Counted from the stretch's first letter, positions 10,501 to 20,248 are shown. The stretch is 64,000 nucleotides of DNA from Betaproteobacteria bacterium (GCA_947453725.1 CANGHH010000013.1:1-64000), one strand, 5' to 3'. The notes: a model not told the origin generated them from the letters alone. Made by a program: numbers and translations.

Positions 10501-11676
10501 AACGAGCGCGAGCAAACGCTCGAAGAAATCGGTCAGATCAGCTTTGACGTTGCCATCATCGACGAGGTGAGCAAGGCAACTCCTCTGGAGATGCTGATGC
10601 CACTGATGCGTGCTCGGCGTTCTGTCCTCGTTGGCGATCACCGGCAGCTTCCACCCCTGTTCCAGGAGGGCGCCGATGCACAGACCTTCTCCGACGTGGT
10701 GGACGAGGCGGAGGACGACGGGTCGGACACGCGGACCGCACTGACCCGCCACAATCTTCGGCGTTTCGAGCGGATGGTCACAGCCTCGCTGTTCAAGTCG
10801 CACTTCGAAGGCGCGGACAACGCGATCAGGGCCAGGCTAGAGATCCAGTTCCGCATGCATCCGCAGATCATGTCGATGGTCAATCACTTCTACGAGCAGC
10901 GGCTGAAGTGCGGTCTTGCCGATCCGGACGTACAACGCGCACATCGTTTGACTTTGACTGATCGGGACGATCGGCCTGTGGTCGAGGCAGGGGACCACGT
11001 GCTGTGGGTCGACACCTCGCGAGACTTGGAAGACCGGCCTCATAGAGAGGATGTCGACGACAACGGCAGGGACACCCGTAGCAATCGACTGGAAGCGGAG
11101 CTGATCGCCCATACGTTGGCCCAGCTCGACAAGCAGTGCGCCATGACGGGCTACTCACCGCAAAGGCGCCGACAAGTCGGCGTGGTCTCGTTCTACCAGC
11201 GGCAGTGCCGCCTGATCCGCGATGCGATTCGAGCGGTGCGCCCATCCGGCCGATTCGACTGCCTGGACGTCGAGGTAAACACGGTGATCCGCTACCAAGG
11301 CAAGGAAAAGTCGATCATCCTGGTCAGCCTCGTCCGCAATGACGGACTCGGCGCAAAAGGCGGCGGCGGAGTGCCAAGGCGCCGATCGAGCCGCGCAAAC
11401 GTCGCGCGCTACGAGTTCATTAATGTCGCCTTCTCGCGCGCGCAGGAACTGCTAATCGTCTTCGGGGCACGCAGCATGTACGAGTCGTACGAAGTATCGC
11501 TGCCCTTGATGGATCGCGAAGGGCAGACCACGCGCACCGTTTACAAGGACATCCTTGACCAGTTGGACGGCAATGGCCGCCTAATCCCGGCAAGCCGCCT
11601 GATGCGGAAGACCGCCGGTGAACTGCGTCGGCCACTCGCGACCCGGGGCTCACCCAGACGTGGAGGCGCGCGATGA
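7597..11676 (+). CDS. UPF1/DNA2-like superfamily 1 helicase with coiled-coil insertion (cassette gene 1)
   Basis: About 1359 aa. SF1 helicase motifs: Walker A GPPGTGKTT (K481), Walker B IIDEVSKA (D989, E990), GDHRQLPP soon after, and motif VI NVAFSRAQ near 1280. The QLPP form places it in the UPF1/DNA2/SMUBP2 group, which unwinds or translocates on RNA or DNA. About 500 residues rich in Gln, Glu and Arg, probably coiled coil, separate motifs I and II. The N-terminal 470 residues are unfamiliar. Start uncertain: ATG 7597 has GAGG 5 nt upstream, but ATG 7558, ATG 7594 and GTG 7531 are also in frame. It is the first gene of a five-gene operon; its stop overlaps the next ATG (ATGA). Confidence 0.85.
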   Translation: MFEFIKQVLAGLPRRKDREGTQHLDRGERATQHAPASVEAEKRTSPIRRPMEPVVTVVAQSPVEKPTLQAPNPQVTANLYVWIDERSRDRIIRGAENLARRYPAFRDFLGGTDPIEVLIHLVFPHAMPMEYYAANLSFEDRPADNLTLALRPVLGPAHPWPFPSGCSLIARGFWPTRVESPVFQIQDFFEVDDSPPRPFERLLSTVVYQQSPQGPGAGRSANALTRALAHELPPVSIATGEKLTDWTDFLTWKRRLVSERTRGLRFVSREWSGDRVVFKVVGETEEHLRNIHRSIARQDVMAFGLAASVDAWTFRIGDVEATRRTPKGFELGQPEALTNLAPSSSPLAECGWPAPVNAEVAVPLSDDDLNWLATTDDIEGVRSSLMARVPEEGFISVSAAGDLALIGRHEKAVRRLQEQGGYAPFLSSYLFDAKQARVPAKIEHVSAWFRDDLNDSQKEAVEKILAAPDLCLVQGPPGTGKTTVIAEAIMQLARRGDTVLLVSQAHTAVDNALARLGMHPDLRVIRLARDLDKVSDEGRAFVQEAALARYYESLARHAEEQFLRPWHRSRERLSRLQSWLNRAEFVRRDVERVQGEFARFQGDEVRLEQARDEAWRRLQEQAQQHEDSKLRRNRLLEFAGFLSEGTGDIPSQMDMPEPRSTALAMALCGLSATSAKLPVSAAEWHAVPQQRPQMLTGLLRFWRRLQAREQDLLNDVARLEATGDRALQDPEIAIRLSELEAEVAALADRMEDDESLQPAWRAKRQEVKQLRARAAGGLDPDLYGELFSDAHRWCASIDSAQQAGLELQDRMAAIRRQGHEIDHALRDLRDEVAALAETCTAAAGDESLWRQLELELEQHRRQDERHRQQLAEVRGRVTELAVELPEAPTGAAEQTDEDSVLVRQVEACQKEVAELQTQLAAEQLHQQLWEPMLQDWVSDLRRPGSPQADWEHFGGIFVPLCNVVAITCNEREQTLEEIGQISFDVAIIDEVSKATPLEMLMPLMRARRSVLVGDHRQLPPLFQEGADAQTFSDVVDEAEDDGSDTRTALTRHNLRRFERMVTASLFKSHFEGADNAIRARLEIQFRMHPQIMSMVNHFYEQRLKCGLADPDVQRAHRLTLTDRDDRPVVEAGDHVLWVDTSRDLEDRPHREDVDDNGRDTRSNRLEAELIAHTLAQLDKQCAMTGYSPQRRRQVGVVSFYQRQCRLIRDAIRAVRPSGRFDCLDVEVNTVIRYQGKEKSIILVSLVRNDGLGAKGGGGVPRRRSSRANVARYEFINVAFSRAQELLIVFGARSMYESYEVSLPLMDREGQTTRTVYKDILDQLDGNGRLIPASRLMRKTAGELRRPLATRGSPRRGGAR

Positions 11677-14063
11677 AGCTGGGCACGTTCTCAATGAGTC
11701 TGCCGGTATTTGTCGTCGAGTCCGACGTCACCTACCAGACGGTGCGCAGCCCCACAGTGTTCGAACGCATGATCCTGCGGCTCTGCGCAAGGTACGGGAA
11801 CGCGCCTGGGATCGGTGACATGACCCTCTTCCAGGTCTTTGAGGAGCGACTCGGCGTAACCTCCGCCGGCGAACTGGTCGGACCTAGCGTCGAGAACCTC
11901 GTCCATTCGGGCATCGTATCGTGTCCCGCTTCACAGGACATCATGCTTTCGCGGGTATCCCAATTGCGGCTCACTCCGGAGGGGCGTGACTTCCTAGAGC
12001 GCGATAGGCTACCAAGCCAACCCAAGAAGGCCAGCGCCAAGCACCTGTTTCTGCCCCTCCTGAATGTGGTGGAGCCCCACGGTCCAGACCACCGGCTTTC
12101 GACGACACCCGCAGACCGGCGGGTCGACGACACGGTGCTGCGGCCCGCAGACTGCTCCCATCTTGTCCGCGAGGCGCTTGCCAGCGAACGCCATCCTTGG
12201 AAGACGCCGAACACCGAACTCGGCCACGTCGAGTCGCGCGTGACCAGTGTTCTTTGGGAACAGCACCAGATTGTCATTGAGTGTGATCCCTCGGGCGTGT
12301 TGTCAGTCAGTTCTGCGTCTTCCCCTGAACTCGATCGATGGCTTGCAAACGCGCAACCCGACGTGATCTGGGAGCACATCCTGGAGCCTCTGTTCCGCGT
12401 CGATCCCCGCGAACGCTGGCCGGATCTCGGCCCGCACGCGCTGAGAGGTGCGACGGGGATCATGCTGCCCGTCCCCGCTGCGACAGACGCAGCGATCTCG
12501 ACTGCCGCGTCAGAGGCGGTACTCCGTGTCCTCGGCGATGCTGCTGATCTGGCGAACTACCCGGAAGCAGACGTCGTGGTCCTTAGCGCGGGCGCTCTCG
12601 GCCTCGGAAAGGTCTCCTCGACGGAGGGGTCACTCGTCATCGAAGTGCCGCCGCCGTCGAGATTGCCTGCTGGATTCGATTGCCTCACGGTGAGGCAACA
12701 GGATCTGGCGCCCAGCCTATCCTGCACTGGACTTGTGAAGATCATCTGGGCTGGGCGGGAGCGTGAAATTGCCCTCCGCGTCCAAGGGGACGAGAGCACA
12801 GCATTGCAGGTGTGGTCCGACGTTCGACGAGCGCTGGAGACTGTTCTGAAGGACGGTGCAGCCTCCGATGCACTGGCCCTGGCAGCGACCTGGGAGCCCC
12901 CTGGCGCAACCATCGCGCACTGGTATTCACGCGTCGAAGCGCTATCGCTTGGTGACCTGTTGCGCGAGGCCAAGACCTTCGTGCGGGCTCTTTCCCGCTT
13001 TGCCGCGTCTTCCCGAGAGCAGTGGGGTGCCGAATGGCACGATGCGCTGACTAATCGGGTGCATGAAGCCATTGCTCGACTTGAAGGCGACATCACAGTC
13101 GAAGCCGTGATCGAATGGCTGCCGGAAATGGACCGCCTTCTGGCGGCAGACGCCCGTTCGCTGGCGGCGCCGCTGCTGTCGCGTTGTGCGGCCATCGACG
13201 ACGTTGACACCGCGGCGAGGTTGCGCCGCACTGCCGGACAAGGGGTCGACTTTCCGGTCAGCTTGTTTGGCGATCGAGTCATTGCGCAGTGGGTCGCCGA
13301 GGCGTTGACCGACGAGGTTGCTCCAACGTTCTACGCCGGTCCGTACCCCGAGCCCATCGAAGGGCTGAGATTGGCGCGTCGGTCGGTGTTGCATGACATA
13401 GGCCTGAAATCTCTCGACGACGCGGGAAGCGGGGCCCTCAGCCTAAGTGGCGTCAAGACATCTGCATTGAGCAGCGCCTCGCGCTGGCAGTCCGCCATGG
13501 CGACGCTGACAGAGTCGCGCCCCTCACTGTCGGGCCGGTGGCCTGACAGGTTGCTTGTGCTCGACCAGAAGATCGCGGCTTGGCGGGAACTCGCCAGCCG
13601 ACGCCTTGCCCCACCCGCGCCCGCTGGGCAGCGACTGGTAGTGCTTGACTCGAATGCGCTGATGAATCGACCGGACGTCTTGTTCGCAATGCGCCGGACG
13701 GACGTCCCGGTCGTCCCTCGGCGCGTCTTAGAGGAACTCGACGGATTGAAGAGTTCGTCCGACGAGGAAACTGCGGGAAGGGCGCGAGCCGCGATCCGTG
13801 CCCTGGAGCGTGCCGGGCAGGCTGTTCGGTACGAAACCGAGGTCTTGGACCTCCTACCCCCCGACTGGGGCGCGTCACCTGACAACCGGATCCTGTCCGT
13901 TGCGCTGCATCTTCGCCTCAGCGATGTGGTCGTCCTGACGGGCGACCGAAACCTCCGCAACAAGGCCCGCGCGGAGGATATCCAGACTATGTTGCCCGAG
14001 GAATATGCTGGGCAGCGGCCAGGCCAAAGTGACAGTGGAGACTCGTCGAGGGGACGAAGATGA
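11673..14063 (+). CDS. PIN-domain protein with long N-terminal extension (cassette gene 2)
   Basis: 796 aa. The C-terminal 140 residues form a PIN domain: LDSNALM (D659), RVLEELD (E687), SPDNRIL (D737) and TGDRNLRNKA (D758), the four acidic positions expected of an active metal-dependent ribonuclease. The preceding 650 residues are not recognised; they begin with a possible winged-helix region (residues about 1-110) and continue as mixed alpha/beta. PIN domains usually cut RNA, as in VapC toxins and eukaryotic SMG6. With a UPF1-like helicase next to it, RNA is a natural target, but this is inference. It overlaps both neighbours by 4 bp (ATGA), so it should be made in fixed ratio with them. 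Confidence 0.8.
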   Translation: MKLGTFSMSLPVFVVESDVTYQTVRSPTVFERMILRLCARYGNAPGIGDMTLFQVFEERLGVTSAGELVGPSVENLVHSGIVSCPASQDIMLSRVSQLRLTPEGRDFLERDRLPSQPKKASAKHLFLPLLNVVEPHGPDHRLSTTPADRRVDDTVLRPADCSHLVREALASERHPWKTPNTELGHVESRVTSVLWEQHQIVIECDPSGVLSVSSASSPELDRWLANAQPDVIWEHILEPLFRVDPRERWPDLGPHALRGATGIMLPVPAATDAAISTAASEAVLRVLGDAADLANYPEADVVVLSAGALGLGKVSSTEGSLVIEVPPPSRLPAGFDCLTVRQQDLAPSLSCTGLVKIIWAGREREIALRVQGDESTALQVWSDVRRALETVLKDGAASDALALAATWEPPGATIAHWYSRVEALSLGDLLREAKTFVRALSRFAASSREQWGAEWHDALTNRVHEAIARLEGDITVEAVIEWLPEMDRLLAADARSLAAPLLSRCAAIDDVDTAARLRRTAGQGVDFPVSLFGDRVIAQWVAEALTDEVAPTFYAGPYPEPIEGLRLARRSVLHDIGLKSLDDAGSGALSLSGVKTSALSSASRWQSAMATLTESRPSLSGRWPDRLLVLDQKIAAWRELASRRLAPPAPAGQRLVVLDSNALMNRPDVLFAMRRTDVPVVPRRVLEELDGLKSSSDEETAGRARAAIRALERAGQAVRYETEVLDLLPPDWGASPDNRILSVALHLRLSDVVVLTGDRNLRNKARAEDIQTMLPEEYAGQRPGQSDSGDSSRGRR

Positions 14064-15172
14064 GCAAGTATGTGGATGTTCGCTACGAACTCGAGCGCAG
14101 GCAGCGCCAGGAGTTGTTTGATCAGCGTGTCCGCGAGAAGACTCGAGGCTTCATCGATCGCTATTGGCAGGTGCTCGCGGACGTCGAGAGCCAAGGCCTG
14201 CGCGAATACGTGGATTCGGAGTACGAAGCGCTCCAAGGGGAGGTAGGTCGTCTCGCGCGGCTCGTCGAGAGCGACCCCGCTTCAGCGCGCGACGCCAGCA
14301 TCGAACTCGGCAACCGGATCCATGCGCTGCCACGCCTGGCCCGGGCAATGCGGCAGGAAGCCGCGCGGGCTGAACGCGAGGCTGAGCAACAACGCGTTGA
14401 GATGCAGGTCCGTGCCCGCGAGGAGATGGAGTTGACCTGGCAGCAGGAACTTTCGGCCTGGTCGGATCCGTTTGCGCGGCGATTGGCCTTCGCGGCGTTG
14501 GGTCAACTGCGCGCGCGTCTCATGGGCCCGGGCTCTCGCACCACAGTCGACGAACTTCGGGCTGCAATGAGCGCCGTGAGGCAGGTGCACGAGCGCAAGT
14601 CCCAGGAGACCAGGATCAGGGAGGCCAGCCTGGCCGAGGCAGAGGCCGCTGCTCATACCGTACAGCAGTGCCGCGACGACATCAAGCACGAGCGTGGGCC
14701 GGCCGCCGAGCGTGCTCAGGAACTGGGAGCGGCTCTGGCGGGACTCGGTGAAGCGACGCCCGACGAGGTCTCCAAACGCCTCGTTGCGATCGCCCGCGAA
14801 CTTGACGCTGCTGTCGTCGACGAGTCGTGCCGGCGCGAAGTCGTCCAGGCGGTCTACCGTGCCCTCGAAGATGCAGGGTTCGTCATCGAGAAGCCCCGCC
14901 TAGTGCGCGATGCGGGGGGTGACGAAGTGGTGATAGTCGGGCGACGGCCGGCGGGCGCGCAGGCAATCTTCAAGGTCGAGCTTAGCGGCAAGCTGAACTA
15001 CAAGTTCGACCACTATCGCGGCTCGGAGTGCAAGAAGGACATCGACGCTGTGCTGCCCCGTCTTCAATCTGTCTACGGGATAAAACTCTCCGACGACCGG
15101 GTGCTCTGGCAGAACCCGGACGATAAGGACAGCGAAGCCAGGCCGCAGCCTGGCATGACGAGGGAGAAGTAG
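14060..15172 (+). CDS. Coiled-coil protein of unknown function (cassette gene 3)
   Basis: 370 aa, no family recognised. Residues about 5-230 are highly charged and helical (long runs of Arg, Glu, Gln and Ala), consistent with extended coiled coils. Residues about 250-350 form a compact C-terminal domain with alternating hydrophobic strands (DEVVIVGRRP, QAIFKVELSGKLNYKFDHY) and one cysteine (GSECKKD). It could be an adaptor or scaffold between the nuclease/helicase and the AAA+ protein, since coiled-coil partners are common for ClpB-like machines. That role is inferred only from position. The start overlaps the previous stop by 4 bp, and the stop abuts the next ATG. Confidence 0.7.
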   Translation: MSKYVDVRYELERRQRQELFDQRVREKTRGFIDRYWQVLADVESQGLREYVDSEYEALQGEVGRLARLVESDPASARDASIELGNRIHALPRLARAMRQEAARAEREAEQQRVEMQVRAREEMELTWQQELSAWSDPFARRLAFAALGQLRARLMGPGSRTTVDELRAAMSAVRQVHERKSQETRIREASLAEAEAAAHTVQQCRDDIKHERGPAAERAQELGAALAGLGEATPDEVSKRLVAIARELDAAVVDESCRREVVQAVYRALEDAGFVIEKPRLVRDAGGDEVVIVGRRPAGAQAIFKVELSGKLNYKFDHYRGSECKKDIDAVLPRLQSVYGIKLSDDRVLWQNPDDKDSEARPQPGMTREK

Positions 15173-17041
<1,869 letters not shown>

Positions 17042-17045
17042 TCGT

Positions 17046-17627
17046 ATGGCGTGGCTGAATCTCGCGTCCTGGCTGTCCTGTACCGAAGTGGAAGGCCCGG
17101 GCAGGCGAGCTGCGTTGTGGGTCCAAGGCTGCGACAAGCGCTGCAGCGGATGCTGCAACCCTGACTACCTGAAGATCGTTGAGCGCCAACTTGTCGATGC
17201 ATCTACCGTTCTCGCAAACCTGCTCCGCGCGCACGACGAGTGTCAGCTGGAGGGCATAACACTCCTTGGTGGGGAGCCGTTCCTGCAGGCTCTGGGGTTG
17301 GCTGAAGTCGCGGAAGGTGCCTCCCGTGCCGGGCTGTCGGTTATGACCTTCACGGGCTATACGATGGAGGAGCTTCATGCGCTGTCATTGCCGGGAACCC
17401 GGGAACTCCTCACTTGGACCGACGTTCTGGTGGATGGACCCTACCAGGCTGCGCTGCCGGACCAGCATCGCAACTGGGTGGGCTCCACCAACCAGCGGTT
17501 TCACTACCTATCAAACCGGTACGACCCGACGATTGAGACCTCAGCAGGGCTGATGCGCGGAATCGAGTTGCGGGTCCGCCGGGACGGCCACCTTGTCGTC
17601 AACGGCTGGCCAATCGCCATCGGGTAA
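17046..17627 (+). CDS. Radical-SAM activating enzyme, NrdG-like (cassette gene 5)
   Basis: 193 aa, the size of NrdG-type activases. The 4Fe-4S motif C-x3-C-x2-C is seen in QGCDKRCSGCCNP, close to the QGC-x-RC-x-GC form of anaerobic ribonucleotide reductase activases. The SAM-binding GGEP motif is in LLGGEPFLQ. Such enzymes normally make a glycyl radical on a partner protein. No NrdD, pyruvate-formate-lyase or other glycyl-radical enzyme is encoded in the window, so the substrate is unknown and may be another cassette protein. GGAG at 17036-17039 precedes the ATG. Its 3' end is overlapped on the opposite strand by a truncated element gene. Confidence 0.8.
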   Translation: MAWLNLASWLSCTEVEGPGRRAALWVQGCDKRCSGCCNPDYLKIVERQLVDASTVLANLLRAHDECQLEGITLLGGEPFLQALGLAEVAEGASRAGLSVMTFTGYTMEELHALSLPGTRELLTWTDVLVDGPYQAALPDQHRNWVGSTNQRFHYLSNRYDPTIETSAGLMRGIELRVRRDGHLVVNGWPIAIG

Positions 17628-17809
17628 GACGCCAGTTCGGTGCAGATCTTGGGGCGTCCGCCGCAGAAAACGTAGTCGCCGCCGTCGGCATCTGACGCGG
17701 TGTCGACATGCAGCACTTGCACGAAAAGCTCGGTAGGCGGCCGGTCGTATCTGGCAACCACCACGATCGGCCGCTCCCAAAGGCTGAGCGCGAACTGATG
17801 CCGGCTCAT
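17504..17809 (-). pseudogene. Small mobile-element protein, probably truncated at its 3' end
   Basis: The frame encodes 101 aa starting MSRHQFALSLWERPIVVV. Its ATG overlaps the stop of the DUF5983-like gene (ATGA), so translation start is well supported. Only the first 60 or so residues look like a genuine protein. The last 40 codons are antisense to the 3' end of the radical-SAM gene and are Arg/Pro/Ser-rich, typical of shadow frames. The simplest reading is that insertion of the five-gene cassette cut this resident gene near 17630. Homologues after DUF5983 genes in other integrative elements are, from memory, longer. Confidence 0.5.
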
Positions 17810-18114
17810 GTGTCTGGCTCAGCCAAGTCGAAGACTGGCAAGCCATTGATCACGGCCGCCTCCCGGTCGAACATCAGCCAGGCGACGCCGGCCTGCTCCG
17901 CGGCCTCGAAGATGGCCGCCAGATCGGGCTCCGCCGGGATTCGGTAGCGCGGCGTGCCGACGTAGACGAAGCCGCCGGAATCGGTCGGATAGGCATTGAC
18001 CGACAGATCGTCATCGGCCAGTCTCCTTCGCGTGGCCGACGTCAGATGGGCGATCGACAGGGCAGCCAACAACTCGGCCTGCTGGCGCAGGCCCGCGATG
18101 GATGGTGTTTCCAT
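17806..18114 (-). CDS. DUF5983-like conserved mobile-element protein
   Basis: 102 aa. The start at 18114 is fixed by a strong GGAGGAG ribosome site just upstream. The sequence follows the pattern I associate with DUF5983: an N-terminal helix with STAHLT-like LSIAHLTSAT, a central GGFVYVG strand, then a Pro-Asp-Leu helix and WLMFDREAAVINGLPVFD. The function is unknown; these are small soluble proteins found on ICEs and plasmids near RadC-like genes. It overlaps the upstream zinc-ribbon frame by about 100 bp and the downstream gene by 4 bp, suggesting a compact minus-strand operon. Confidence 0.65.
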   Translation of the reverse strand: METPSIAGLRQQAELLAALSIAHLTSATRRRLADDDLSVNAYPTDSGGFVYVGTPRYRIPAEPDLAAIFEAAEQAGVAWLMFDREAAVINGLPVFDLAEPDT

Positions 18115-18298
18115 GGTGGACTCCTCCAGGAGTAGAAGGTGACTCGGACGCTTGGCGCGCACGCATGCGTTGACGGTTCATGCGGCCAAACGTCATGCCG
18201 CAGTCGCGGCAACGGAACCAGTGCAGGTGACCCAGCGCGCCCAGCGGCACGCCGTGGCCTGCACAGAGGGGGCAGGGCGGTGGGGTTCTCGCCGACAT
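18011..18298 (-). CDS. Small zinc-ribbon protein
   Basis: 95 aa. One zinc ribbon is clear: CPLC near residue 9 and CRDCGM near residue 30 (CxxC-x17-CxxC), with the conserved GHGVPLGALG linker seen in small element-encoded zinc ribbons. The C-terminal half overlaps the DUF5983-like gene in another frame and has low complexity, so the functional part may be only about 45 residues. The start has AAAGG upstream. A GC-rich two-stem leader (18322-18355) precedes it in the gap after the RadC-like gene. Confidence 0.55.
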   Translation of the reverse strand: MSARTPPPCPLCAGHGVPLGALGHLHWFRCRDCGMTFGRMNRQRMRARQASESPSTPGGVHHGNTIHRGPAPAGRVVGCPVDRPSDVGHAKETGR

Positions 18299-18321
18299 GG
18301 CGGCCCTTTCTGTGGATGGAA

Positions 18322-18355
18322 GGGGCCAGCCGCCCCGACGGGGCTGACTGGCCCC
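18322..18355 (-). ncRNA. Structured leader A (GC two-stem element)
   Basis: Outer stem GGGGCCAG (18322-18329) pairs with CTGGCCCC (18348-18355) and encloses inner hairpin GCCCC-gac-GGGGC (18332-18344). It lies directly upstream of the zinc-ribbon start on the minus strand. The same nested architecture precedes the minus-strand starts at 18974 and 20220, with a single comparable stem before 20961. I infer a cis-acting RNA or DNA element. Resemblance to the published radC RNA motif of mobile elements is from memory and unverified. Confidence 0.5.
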
Positions 18356-18398
18356 TCGGGGTTGAACACGGCACGGAGGTTGGACCTCGTGCATGACG

Positions 18399-18974
18399 TC
18401 AGATCAGTCCCCGTTCGGCGAAGCTGACGACCTGGTCACCGGCCACGACGAAGTGGTCGATGATGCGCACATCCACCAGGCTCAGCGTGGACTTCAGCGT
18501 CTGAGTCAGGAACTCATCCGCACGGCTGGGTTCGGCCTGGCCGCTGGGGTGGTTGTGGGCCACCGCCAGTGCTGCCGCGTTGCGGGCCAGCGCACCTTTC
18601 ACAAGTTCCCGGGGGTACACCGAGGTCTGGGTCAGCGTGCCGCGGAACAGTTCCTGGGGCTCGATCAGACGGTGGTTCGCGTCCAGGTACAGCACGAGGA
18701 AGACCTCGTGTTCCAGGCCTGCGCAGTACAGCCGAAGCCAGTCGCGCAAGATCTGCGGGGAAGTCATCACGGGGCCCCTGTGCATCTGCTCGCGAAGGTC
18801 GCGCAGCAGCAACTCGCGGGCCACGCTGAGCCGACGGGCCAGCAGGGACTCCGGTGACGGGGGCGCCGACAGGTCGGCATCGCTGACACGCAGCGCTCCG
18901 GCCGCGAAGGTCGGTGGTAGCGGGGCCAGCATCTCGCTGACCAGGTCCTCACGGGACAGGGCAGTCACATTCAT
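18399..18974 (-). CDS. RadC-like JAB-domain protein
   Basis: 191 aa. The JAB/MPN metalloprotease-like motif HNHPSG-x3-PSxxD is present with its upstream glutamate region, as in the RadC family (about 220 aa; this one is short at the N-terminus). Despite the name, RadC proteins have no proven repair role. Copies on plasmids and ICEs are very common and may be anti-restriction or transfer-related. The start is supported by GAGGAG 6 nt upstream. A long structured leader (18975-19102) precedes it, and a zinc-ribbon and DUF5983-like gene follow on the same strand, forming an operon. Confidence 0.85.
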   Translation of the reverse strand: MNVTALSREDLVSEMLAPLPPTFAAGALRVSDADLSAPPSPESLLARRLSVARELLLRDLREQMHRGPVMTSPQILRDWLRLYCAGLEHEVFLVLYLDANHRLIEPQELFRGTLTQTSVYPRELVKGALARNAAALAVAHNHPSGQAEPSRADEFLTQTLKSTLSLVDVRIIDHFVVAGDQVVSFAERGLI

Positions 18975-19015
18975 GGCGTTCTCCTCTCTAAGGGAAAGAA
19001 GGCGGGAACGCCGCT

Positions 19016-19102
19016 CCCGCTGGGGACGATGTCCCCGCGCGGGTAGGAAGTGCAGACGGGTGTGTCGGCACGGTTGCAAAGGCAGGTATCGACTGCGACG
19101 CC
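19016..19102 (-). ncRNA. Structured leader B with 22-bp repeat, upstream of radC-like gene
   Basis: Nested stems CCCGC (19016-19020)/GCGGG (19039-19043) and GGGGAC (19022-19027)/GTCCCC (19031-19036) lie in the 5' leader of the RadC-like gene. Further upstream is copy 1 of a 22-bp dispersed motif (19081-19102; plus strand begins GGCAGGTATCGACTGC), next to a short CCGGC...GCCGG hairpin. Position before a radC gene fits the radC RNA motif described for mobile elements, though I cannot verify the consensus. Confidence 0.55.
19081..19102. repeat. 22-bp dispersed motif, copy 1
   Basis: One mismatch to copies 2 and 3. Lies in the leader of the RadC-like gene, beside a CCGGC...GCCGG hairpin. Confidence 0.65.
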
Positions 19103-19447
19103 GGCATGTTCGCCGGACAGCACTCCAAGAGTGAGTACAACAAAGCCTGAGAAGTCTGATCCAACAGGCGGCAAGATTCAAGCGGGCGAGCAGGGAGCCT
19201 CGCTCAACCGGTGGCAATCTGGCCAGCTTCGAGATGGTGCCCAGCTGTCGGGAAACTGGCGCGGCGGTTCTGTTGCCAATCTCCGACGTCGTCGTCGGGA
19301 TTTGACGCGTCTGGCCGGCGCCAATGGCACTGCAGCGTCACTCCAGGATCACTGCAGAAATTTCGTTCGCACCTCGCCCGACAGGTGCGCCAGCTCGCCG
19401 ATTTCCAGCCAAGATGATCGGCAGTGCACTCAACCGACCGACCGACC
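19103..19447. other. Intergenic region without recognised gene
   Basis: About 345 bp between the radC-like leader and a plus-strand small gene. The frames here are rich in Arg, Ser and Pro with no family signature. It probably holds the divergent promoters for the minus-strand radC-like operon and the plus-strand gene at 19448. I could not pick convincing -35/-10 pairs. Confidence 0.4.
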
Positions 19448-19663
19448 ATGATCCGCCTGGGCTCGCAGATCCGCCTCACTCGACGGGAGGTCGAGCGCTT
19501 CTTGAGGATCACCGACATCGAGCCGGTGGGCATCCGCACGATCGACGGTCTGGAGGCTTACATCGTGCGTTGTAAGGCGCACTACTGGGGCGTGTCGAAG
19601 GAGACCCGCTTCCTGCACTGGCTCATCGACCGCGAAGCCGCCCAGTGTCGTCGGGCGGCGTAG
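19448..19663 (+). CDS. Small conserved protein, MIR-type paralogue 1
   Basis: 71 aa starting MIRLGSQIRLTRREVERFLR. The N-terminus parallels that of the gene at 20357 (MIRAGHNLRFTPDEIEGFRK): MIR-x-G, then R-(L/F)-T and E-x-E-x-F. The rest is soluble and ends with KETRFLHWLIDREAAQ. No known function. It starts at the second ATG of a longer frame, chosen for the match to the paralogue. It is convergent with the minus-strand gene at 19717, with a possible hairpin between. Confidence 0.55.
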   Translation: MIRLGSQIRLTRREVERFLRITDIEPVGIRTIDGLEAYIVRCKAHYWGVSKETRFLHWLIDREAAQCRRAA

Positions 19664-19665
19664 TA

Positions 19666-19694
19666 CCGGGGCTCCTTCGAACAACGCGCCCCGG
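19666..19694. terminator. Possible bidirectional terminator between convergent genes
   Basis: CCGGGGC (19666-19672) can pair with GCCCCGG (19688-19694) across a 15-nt loop, between convergent stops at 19663 and 19717. There is no T-run, so it is only a candidate. Confidence 0.3.
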
Positions 19695-19716
19695 GGCACG
19701 TTGTTCGGGAGCAATC

Positions 19717-20220
19717 TCAAGCCGCCGCGGCTGACGCTTTCGGGACTGCTGACGCCTCGGCCGTCGTCGTGACGGCCACCGTCGAACTGCCTTGCTGTTC
19801 GAAGGATGCTTGCGCCGCGGCGAACTCGGCGTCCCGGCTCAGTCGGCGAACCTGCTGAAGCGCAGGTTCTTTCCTGGTGTCAGGCAGACACTCAACGGCG
19901 ATGTCGCCGCCATGGCGCAACCGCGTACGCAGCCCGAGCATCGGCCGCACGAGAAGCGCATGGCCCAGTCCACGAACGAACTGGCCGATCCGCTTGTTGC
20001 GCGCCTGCCGGGCCTTGTGCACCCGCAAGGACTCCTTGCAGCAGAGGTACAGCGCCAGGTGGGTGCGTTTCATGTCGACGTCGGCCTCGAGTTGGGCCAT
20101 GACCTCGGCGGCGATAGCCGGGTCGCGGCCGACACGCTTGTAGAAGCCGACCCACGCGCGCTCTTCTTCGAACTCGATGCCGCAGCGCTTTGCGCGAGGG
20201 CGGGGTTTGTCAGGGGACAT
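19717..20220 (-). CDS. Conserved hypothetical mobile-element protein
   Basis: 167 aa, no recognised domain. The N-terminal half is basic and helical (RAKRCGIEFEEERAWVGFYKRVGRDP, then a long helix with several Lys/Arg), and the C-terminus is an Ala/Ser/Thr-rich tail, likely disordered. GGAG sits 7 nt before the ATG at 20220, and a GC-rich leader (20249-20291) precedes it as for the other minus-strand genes here. Its charge would suit nucleic-acid binding, but no motif proves it. Confidence 0.6.
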   Translation of the reverse strand: MSPDKPRPRAKRCGIEFEEERAWVGFYKRVGRDPAIAAEVMAQLEADVDMKRTHLALYLCCKESLRVHKARQARNKRIGQFVRGLGHALLVRPMLGLRTRLRHGGDIAVECLPDTRKEPALQQVRRLSRDAEFAAAQASFEQQGSSTVAVTTTAEASAVPKASAAAA

Positions 20221-20248
20221 GGTGGTTCTCCAGTGGTGAACAAAGGGA

